A stretch of DNA of 64,000 nucleotides from Lepraria neglecta (taxonomy: Eukaryota; Ascomycota; Lecanoromycetes; Lecanorales; Stereocaulaceae). Shown here piece by piece: positions 56,598-64,000 of the stretch (the stretch's first letter is position 1; each line of letters starts with the position of its first letter). The stretch spans positions 186,001-250,000 of the forward strand of contig CM065650.1 of the NCBI GenBank assembly GCA_033220425.1, read 5' to 3'. The position numbers were made by a program, and so were the translations under genes. Below the pieces are notes generated by a model. It was not told the origin of the DNA and made no database searches. It was given only the letters and a program-made list of their open reading frames with translations.

Positions 56598-59132
56598 TTA
56601 GTATAGTACCGTAGCTCGCAGTTCCCGGTCTTCTCTTGCCTTTTCGAGTACCGTATTCATATAGGCATAGAGCTTTATATCTTTACTTAGCTACCGTTTC
56701 CCCCCTGGAAAGACAACCTTCCGCAGCTCTTGCATATATGGAATTAGTGGCTTGCAGTATTCCGAGAAAACGTCCCTTATTTTTTTGTCAAACCTATCTT
56801 CCTCAGATACCATTCCAATTTTGATATTTGCGAGTTTCTCGATTGGTTCCTTATTCTACTCCTCAAACTTATTGACTTTTCTTCTCTCCTGACCCGGTCT
56901 ATTCTAATGGATACAGATCTAGAAGAGAACCTAGAAGAACGACTCAAGGTCATGCATAGGACTGTGGTGCTCCCCGAGAAGTGTACCAATTGCTATGAAC
57001 ACCTTCGTACCCGTCTTGCCCGGTGCTCCGGACGCTTTATCATTTTCGATCTTGATTGCGAGGTCTAAATCGATGAGAAACCTATCATCCTCTTGCTCGG
57101 TAAGTATAATATTGCCCGTCGAGATATTACGGTAAAGAATTCCTACTCCCAATAAAGATTCGTGCCCTGAAATAATATCAGTAAGATCGTCGATGCTTAT
57201 GGTATGATCCTGACCTTTGATAGCTCCAATCAATCCGTTTAGGACGGCTATAAGGGAGCTTGCTTCCTCGATGGTCTTGCCGGGATCACGAGTGATAACA
57301 CGTCGATGGACTCGATTGTAAATAGGCGTGTCTGCATTCCTCGATCCAAGGCTTAAGCAAGATCTCTTAATACTAGCTGGTAGCGCCATCCGGGCTGAAC
57401 TTGACGATCGCTTCCGTAGAAAACTTGGGCTTCGGCCTGCTACACCTTTCCCAGGAGATTCGGAGGCTGAGGCTGATGATTCAGGCTCGTACAGGAGTCT
57501 CTGCTTAAACTTCGTTCGACTGTATATTTCTATTAACCCTCTTCGCACATTCTCGATGATATCGTCGTTCTTTCCGTCAACTAGGACCGTCTCATGATGA
57601 TAGTACCGGGCAATATTCCTTACGCCTTTGTCTGTTGCCTTTTTGATGAGCTCCCCCTCTTCCGGTCGTTCCATATACTGCTATGAATCTTTGACGAGGA
57701 GGGGCTCCTTCGACTGGTCCCCATCGCGATATGCCCCCCAACACATCGTAGCGCGGCCAGTAACCACCGCGTGCTTTCTGATGTTCTTGGTAAGAATGAG
57801 CCGTTCGACCTGATTACTTCGGGTGATCTCTATGTAACGCTGGCCGTCGGATCGCCGAATCGTCGGGTCAAGGCCGAGCTGTTTGTCGTCCATCAGATGA
57901 TAGCCAAGTATGACATGGACGAATTTGAGTCCCTCCCGATTGATGTCGAAGGACGAAGATCCAGAGCTGCCTGATCGATCGAAATGCTACAAGCGCATCA
58001 TCGATCCACAGAGGGTGAACCCAAGCACGAATCTTCGGTCTTGCGTGCGGAAAACCTCCCGAGCGTAGGTAGCGACATCGAGCCACGCCGGCTCTTGCCC
58101 GTCCTCGATGGGATTGCTCTTTAATTCACCGGTCACAAGTATCTGAGCCCAGTTAGATTTTGGTTGATGGGTCTTCCTGTGGTCAGTCTTGCTCTGTCCA
58201 TGATATGCCATGATACCAACGTCCATCTTCCGTTTGATTCGGGATCCATCCAGGTAAATGCTTGGTCCTTGGTAGATCTGCCGGGAAGCAGCAGGATGTA
58301 CGCCATATTTGGTGACCCACGCTGTGAATCGTTCCACAACCTCTTGCAGCCATTTCAGGACGAGGTCCTCCTGGGCACTCGGAGGCCACCCAGTCCAACC
58401 GCTGCCTTTAGTGTAGAGCCCGGTATCTTCCTTTTGACATTGATCGAATACCGTCCCTGCTAGCTCGTCGAGTCGGGGGATATGTCCGAAGACGGCGGGG
58501 ATAAAGTCAGGGATATCGATTCGAAGGGCTGGGAGGAGTTCTTCTCTCAGTATATTATCGACCTCCTTCCTATGCTCGGATGCGTCTGCGAAGCTGCCTG
58601 TGTTGAATGACCAAGGCGTCTGCGGGAACGAAGATGTGAATGATGTGTGAGATTGGGAAGGTGTTGTAGGTTGCGGTAGTGGTGGTGGTATTGGCCTCGT
58701 GCGCGCGATGACCTCGTATAGTTCGGTCCATATCTTCTGATCAGCCTCTCCAGTAACCACAGCATGTAGCAGCCCAGCGGTGAGCTTGATGCTGATTTGG
58801 CTTGAGGAGAGACCGGAGTAAAGTAGCGCTACTTCACCGCTAATAGGTCCCAATCCTTCTTTGGAGAGAAGAGCCGATGTAGCTGGTAGCAACAGTAAAG
58901 TGCCTATAACTCTAAGAGCCAGACCCTTTCCGACTATTATGGATTAGCTAGCTCGAAAGTGTTATGCGTTGCATATACCTGGATCCGTGAGAAGTTTCTC
59001 ATAACCGGCTGGCGAATCTGCAACTTTCGCGTTTGGATACTTGGAGTTGATTATGGCGAGGAGGGTTTCGAACTCGTCCTTGATAGGATTGGCTCGAATA
59101 ATATTAAGCTCGCTCTCAGAGAATTGAGCCAT
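56598..59132 (-). pseudogene. FunK1 fungal kinase, seven Trp-to-stop changes
   Basis: Exon 1 runs 59132-58979 (MAQFSESELNIIRANPIKDE, SPAGYEKLLTDPG). A 45-nt intron (58978-58934; GTATAT, GCTAATC, ATAATAG) joins exon 2 in phase down to TAA 56598, 829 codons in all. FunK1 landmarks: TPWSFNTGSFADASEHRKEV, GWTGWPPSAQEDLVLKWLQ, ILVTGELKSNP, FVLGFTLCGSMMRL, RYYHHETVLVDGK, ILYRNISTGNIIL, FLIDLDLAI and HDLESFF. The seven internal stops are all TAG at sites where the family has Trp; nine other Trp remain and no Gln codon is lost. The catalytic-loop HRD reads YRN. FunK1 is a large fungal kinase-like family of unknown substrate. It is dead as read. Confidence 0.92.
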
Positions 59133-59347
59133 AAGATAATGAAAGCTCTAGAGGTGTTGCGAAGTGACGCCCACGACTGGGCATAACAAGAGAAGGGATT
59201 ATTAGCGCCGGCGTTTTCTTCATGAACTTCCCGCTGTTCTAGTCCTAGACTAGTAAAGCCTGTCCCGGCCACCGTAGTGGCAGCAGCCATGCATTTTCCA
59301 CTTGGTGTCCTCTATAGGGCTCATCATACTCCTGAGCGCTTCTCTGT
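59133..59347 (-). promoter_or_regulatory. FunK1 5' flank, conserved in a second copy
   Basis: About 215 bp upstream of the FunK1 ATG is preserved at 28178-28407, more closely than any coding part of FunK1. It probably includes the promoter and 5' leader. No TATA box is obvious. Confidence 0.55.
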
Positions 59348-59566
59348 GCCTTTCCCCTATGGTCTCATCCAGGCAACATCTTCTGATGGTAAGCATTTTG
59401 AGTCCTGTCACGCATTTTGATATCCTGAGACTTATATTGCCTGCAGGTGTCATCAGTCCTCGCCGGCCTCTGACCTCTTCAGCATTATGCTTTTATTGCT
59501 TAATCAATCCAAATTGGTACAAGTCGCTGGTATATTGGGTCATTAGTATGTGAGCGGATCAAAACT

Positions 59567-60064
59567 ATGCAGTATGCAGATGCCGTTGCTGCTTGGGAAG
59601 AAGACGAGTAGATATACATCCTACGGGATAAAAAAGATGGTGGAATCGCCCCTGCGTCCTTTGTGGAATCGTCAGATAAGTTACGACTAGTACACGTAGG
59701 AGGAAGCTCATCGGCGGTCTGGACGATTAGAAGAGAGGCTTTCTGTAAGGTAAAAGCCTGGAATCCCGAGATGGAGTCTGAAGACAAGACGATTACTTTC
59801 GTTAAGAAGATCGTGCCATAAATATCGACTCCAGAAGTTATATATGCCTGGACTGATCATGATAGGCCATTTTTGATTCTAAGGCGAATTGTAGGATCTA
59901 CTCTGAGAGATGCCTGAACATTACTATCGCTTTCTCAGCGCTACTTGGTGGTCAAGACTATTGTAACTTATTGTGATCTCTTGGCCCAAAATATATTACA
60001 GATGCCGGGGAGTGCCACAGGGAGACCTGTACTCGAGCCGTTTCTAAGGTCATGTACTAAGTAA
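59567..60064 (+). pseudogene. APH/choline-kinase-like phosphotransferase, N-terminal part
   Basis: From the ATG at 59567 one frame runs 165 codons to TAA 60062. It has the N-lobe of fungal aminoglycoside-phosphotransferase-like proteins: SAVWTIRREAFCKVKAW, DKTITFVKKIVP, ISTPEVIYAWTDHDRPFLIL and STLRDA, then LEPFL. Three internal stops lie at two Gln-like and one Trp-like site. The C-lobe with the catalytic HxDxxxxN loop is missing, so the gene is truncated as well as interrupted. Substrates of these fungal proteins are mostly unknown. Confidence 0.7.
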
Positions 60065-60841
60065 TCTTTATAGGTGGATGCATCAAGCTGTAGCTACCGT
60101 TCCGCAGTTTTTGAACAAGTTGTATCTCCGGCCTTAATGTCTGGACCTCTTTCTAGAACTAGTTGATTCAAGTAGCCTGAGTATATAGATAACCCTGTAG
60201 CCGGGACCCGGGGCTCTTCTCTTACTTTCTTACTATCGCTATCCTAAGCCTCGACGAATATTCCCGCGTTCTTAAAAGCCATTCCCACGGCGAGTATATA
60301 CCGATCTAACTATTATAGAGCCGATCGGGGGGAAAACCAGCCAGATTTTGGGTTTTTCCGCTCCAAACGATCCTATCTAGCCTCGTATTCGAAAGTAGCT
60401 CACCGTTCCTCCGTTTCAGGATCTTTCCGTAGAAACTACCGTCCTTCTAACCAAAAGAATTTGGTATAGGATTAGAATTAAGACGACTCTTATTAGAGCC
60501 GTTTTAAACTAATTAAAAAGAATGCTATCTCTAAGCTAATCAGGTAACATACCGCCCAGCCTAAGATAACCCTCGCCTGCGCCTACTATCTGCGCCTATC
60601 TAGAAGCATTTTCTTTAATCTAGAGACGATCCTATTGGTCCCTCGAAGCCTCAACGGCCACCGTACTCGACGGCATATTATTAGAGATAACCGCTGTGAG
60701 CCCGCAAAGAGGGTCCCCGTGAGTTAAACATGATATTTAGAGCCCTCCCAGCCCTCCCTACAATACTTTTATGCTTTCCCCCAAGAATTGAAGTAGGTAC
60801 CCTTAGTAATACTATCGACGAAAGCTCCTTTGGAAAGTAAG
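60065..60841. other. RIP desert, nothing identified
   Basis: TA content rises after 60200. No coherent frame. The lost C-lobe of the APH-like gene was looked for here and not found. Confidence 0.35.
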
Positions 60842-61899
60842 ATGCTATATATTAATAACCTCGCTAAAGAGCTTCTGACGGAGATCCTATCGTATTTAGT
60901 CGAGGACTAGGAACAGTAAGTACCTGATACCTTAAACGTCCGTACCTTATATTAATACCAAAGTGTCTGTTATAAGTTAAAGAGCTACGTATTCGCTATA
61001 AGTAAGAGTTTTGACTAGTTACAGGGTCCTGGTACTCTATTATCGAATATTAAGTGCTTATAATAATCAATAAATGGATTCCTACGGAATTCCGCCGCAG
61101 ATTTCTCGATATAGCTACAGATAATGATATGATCTTAATTAGAATGGCGTATATCTCTAAGAATACTTATCTACTGAAATATAATACGGATGATCTACTA
61201 TTCCAGTAAAAGCCTTCTGCTGGTACGAAATCAACTCGTTTGAGAGGGTTTAAGCCACATCCTCGCGGGCTAATCGAGTTTGAAGCCTTAATTAAGGCTG
61301 CGGAGAATGATCGGTATATAATCGTCAAGATCCTGATTGAGAACGGTGTTAAGTTCAACTATACGCCTCGCGAACGGACGATATACGATACGAGCCCGCT
61401 GTTCTAAAGCGCTTTAATAAGCAGTCAGCGAATAGCACAGGTATTAATTATAAACAGGGCCGATATAAATGCGCGGGTAGGTTCCAGGGAAACGACCGCT
61501 ATATTTAGCGCGGTCTATATATTCAAGGAGAATCGGGCCCTTCTGGGCGTTAGCTCGCGTATCGACAACGAAATCAATAGACTCTAGGCTGAAAAAAGCC
61601 TCCTTACGACTCGCTTATTTTTAGAAAATGGAGCTAACCCTAGTATCAAAATAAAGGAGAACTAAACGGTCCTGTAGCTAGCCGCAAGTTACGGCCACAG
61701 CGAAATAATCCGGCTGCTTCTTGATACCGGAGCTAGGAAGTAACTCGAGGACCGTCCAATATTTAGTAATAGATATACTCTGTTAATAACCGCCAGAATC
61801 CGTCGCTATAAAAATACTATAAGCGTTCTCCTCGAGAACGGGGCTGATATTAACGCCTGCTCCCAGAATAAGGGTAGAAGATTCAGAAGTTTCAGCTAA
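60842..61899 (+). pseudogene. F-box/ankyrin-repeat protein, RIPed
   Basis: The ATG at 60842 starts MLYINNLAKELLTEILSYLV, an F-box-like N-terminus. After a frame change, from about 61310 a second frame reads ankyrin repeats: IVKILIENGVKFNYT, LINRADINAR, TRLFLENGANPSI, LAASYGHSEIIRLLLDTGA and ISVLLENGADINA, ending at TAA 61897. About ten stops occur, most at Gln-like sites. Such proteins often act as substrate adaptors of SCF ubiquitin ligases; that role is known for F-box proteins in general, not shown here. Confidence 0.7.
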
Positions 61900-62254
61900 A
61901 TATCTATATTAAAATTTAATAGACGGACCTAAATTATATTCTTTAAATATAACCTCGAGAGCCTTCGCTTTCGTACTCTATATCTAAAACCACGTCAGCC
62001 TATAAGCTCCGCGTAATCTATACACTTTAAATTTTTTCCTTTGAAGACAAAGCTATACTTTATTAAGCCTTAGGTAGAGGCTAATATTTAGAGCCAATTG
62101 GTAGTAAAATCGCCGTTGTTTGTATTCTGTGGCAGTGCCGAAAGGTAACACGATATCCGGGGTGGTTAGGCACTTAGCACTCTGTTTCTTTGCCTTAGCC
62201 ATCTCCGGCCGTTGATATCTCAGGTTCTAAGCCATAGACAAAGTAGTGAATTCA
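61900..62254. other. RIPed intergenic
   Basis: No readable gene. The right end (from about 62195) is the start of the block shared with 54105-54530. Confidence 0.35.
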
Positions 62255-62650
62255 CTATAATATCGTAGGAGTTCCTTCTAATAGCCCCGCCTCCGCGTCG
62301 TAGCCGCCCTCAATCCAGCCTTTTACCGTCGCTAATGCTTCCTCTAAATCCTCCAGGCCAAATACCGTGTATCGAGCGGTCTACGGCCAGTTTTTTCGGT
62401 AGCTAGGCCATCCTTGTATTAAAGTGGCCTCGACTAGACGCTTACTTAAAAGAAGCCTCTGAAGACTATCGAGAACTTTAAAGGAGGTATCAGGAAAGTC
62501 GGGAAACATACTATAAGGACCATATTGGCCCGCCCAATTATTCTCTCTTACATCGCAATCAGCGTACGGTAGAAATCCGAGTATGAAATCGCGTATCTCT
62601 AGAGCTTGGAGGGTCTCCAAAAAGGCGTAGTGAGTATCACGGTGTAAGAT
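62255..62650 (-). pseudogene. Conserved hypothetical protein, C-terminal part
   Basis: The minus strand is open apart from one TAG: AFLETLQALEIRDFILGFLP, then ENNWAGQYGPYSMFPDFP, RLVEATLIQGWPSYRKNWP, stop, then TARYTVFGLEDLEEALATVK and a short end at TAG 62255. The stop fits Gln. It is a soluble protein of at least 130 residues with no domain I recognise. The related relic at 54.1-54.5 kb lies beside another copy of the same mobile elements, so the pair was probably duplicated together with them. Confidence 0.55.
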
Positions 62651-62689
62651 CTTATAAAGCTATTCGTGGAATTTACCCTTACGCCCCCT

Positions 62690-64000
62690 TGGAGAAGCTA
62701 TTCGGTGGAGTGCTGATGTGGATAGAGGAAAGACCCGGAGTATTCTACCAGCCTACACTATTGACTGTTACCTACCTATATACTCTTGCTCGGCGAAGAA
62801 ACCCCCCTGGCCCACCTATAATGGCGCCGGAAGTCTCAGCCCGGTGCGTAGGTTGGAAGCGTCTATAGTATATAGGCTTGAAGTCTCTAAGTCTTCGCGG
62901 AAGCCTCTTGCCAGACCGTCAGGGATACCTCATGTATAGTGAGCTTATAAAGCTCTGGCGTCGTATCCGCTATTTTCTTTAGATCTCTTATTCTCCAGTG
63001 CTTCGTCTCGATAATAGACCTTCTCTCGAACAGGCTTTCTAAGACCCTTCGCTCTTCGTAATCTTCCAGTATCTGCTCTTCTTTCGTCCCGCCCTGCAAT
63101 AAGGCTTGAGGGGGCCGCAGGGGATGGTGGTGCGGAGGGAGGTGCGGAGGGAGGTACTAGTGTTGGAGCACTTGCTGGCGCGGTCGCTGGAGGAGCTACT
63201 ACTGGCGATATATACGGAGGAGGCTGAAATGAGGAGGCTTAAAATAGTGGATATTACTAATATATTGGCTGACCGAATATAGGATTGTATGGCTAAGGGG
63301 CATAGAGAACTTCCGGCAGTTACTATATATATTGCGGTTGCTGGGGCTGGTACTAGTAGTATTATATAATTATTTACTGACTTTTATTAATAAAGAGCTA
63401 GTTTATAAGATCTCTTAGTTAACTTAATAAGGCGTTTAGTAAAGCCTTCTTTCAAGTCTTTTTTCTTTTATATAGGGTACTAGCTATTAATCTCCTAAAG
63501 GGCCTTGCGTATCTAGGAGATAACCTAGTTACTTATTACCTGGAACATTGATAGTAGACCCGCCTACCGTGCCAGCGATACTTTTAGCCTATACTTCTTT
63601 CTAACTAGTATTAATTTGATAGTACTTATTATTAAGGATATAGCAGAGCTCTAAAAGAAGACGTCCAATATAAGAATTCTACGTCTCTTCTATCAAATCT
63701 TCTAGTATAACTATCTTAATATTAACGCCTCTGTATACGGACTTAATCTTTACAGTAATAGTAATATAGTCGCCTACTATATAAATACTATCTATAGTAT
63801 TATTAAGCTCTAGGGTAGAAAGTCCGTATTGAAATTATCCTTCAGCTAATCATCTTCTTTAATAGTATTCGTCTATTTAACTCTACTCCTCTATTCCTTA
63901 GTCTAGGTTAATAAGAGGCTCTAATAAGATAAGTATATAGATTTTTCTGCTATTCTTCTTCTCCAGCCCCCTGACTAGCTTAATTAACTACTTTCCCTTC
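62690..64000. mobile_element. Mariner end plus unclassified element, second copy
   Basis: Bases 62690-62790 carry the last part of the Tc1/mariner piece (DRGKTRSILPAYTIDCYLP) joined at the same point to the unclassified element, which continues past the window end. Over 25320-25950 against 63373-64000 the two copies differ at only a few percent of sites although both are heavily RIPed, and the differences are C/T or G/A. Confidence 0.8.

Overview
The window comes from a filamentous ascomycete (Pezizomycotina). The protein families that can be read are typical of that group: FunK1 kinase, DUF3723, DUF6594, fungal-type SANT/Myb protein, fungal APH-like kinase, F-box/ankyrin protein. Genes have short introns (44-156 nt) with GTRNGT donors and CTNAY branch sites. 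Most of the sequence carries the scars of repeat-induced point mutation (RIP): CpA and TpG are depleted, TpA is in excess, and reading frames are broken mainly by TAA/TAG where Gln or Trp is expected. It is an accessory, repeat-rich region with no cluster of core genes, tRNA or rRNA that I could see. 

Layout. 1-13.7 kb is a heavily RIPed block holding relics of a SANT/Myb gene, the 5' end of an nma111-like protease gene, a C2H2 zinc-finger gene and a gene with 9-residue repeats. Much of it recurs, less mutated, at 39.4-46.7 kb, so the two are copies of one duplicated segment. 13.7-24.1 kb is RIP desert with several long degenerate genes I cannot name; the longest is about 760 codons in one frame at 21.0-23.3 kb. 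It also holds a 41/42-residue repeat array and a 27-bp inverted repeat. 24.15-26 kb is a truncated Tc1/mariner transposase joined to an unclassified element. Near-identical copies of that join lie at 62.7 kb to the window end, and a rearranged copy at 55 kb. 26.5-36.4 kb is milder: a protein kinase-like pseudogene, a DUF3723 pseudogene, a PARG-like macrodomain pseudogene, several hypothetical genes and one intact small secreted protein. 37.7-39.5 kb is a truncated nma111 gene. 46.8-49.7 kb has two unrecognised genes broken by stops. 50.9-51.7 kb is the clearest intact gene, an FKBP12-type prolyl isomerase with five introns. 52.9-60.1 kb holds DUF6594, FunK1 (plus a second FunK1 tail) and an APH-like kinase, all broken almost only by point nonsense changes. 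60.8-61.9 kb is an F-box/ankyrin relic. 

Two patterns tie the window together. In the milder half (about 28-60 kb) plus-strand genes lose mostly Gln codons, while minus-strand genes lose Trp codons (TGG to TAG) wherever the residue can be identified. Both outcomes are C-to-T on the plus strand, so decay appears strand-biased. Second, DUF3723, a family known as frequent Starship cargo, sits among kinases, regulators and duplicated blocks. This fits a decayed giant-transposon or subtelomeric cargo region, but no tyrosine-recombinase captain was found, so that origin is only an inference.
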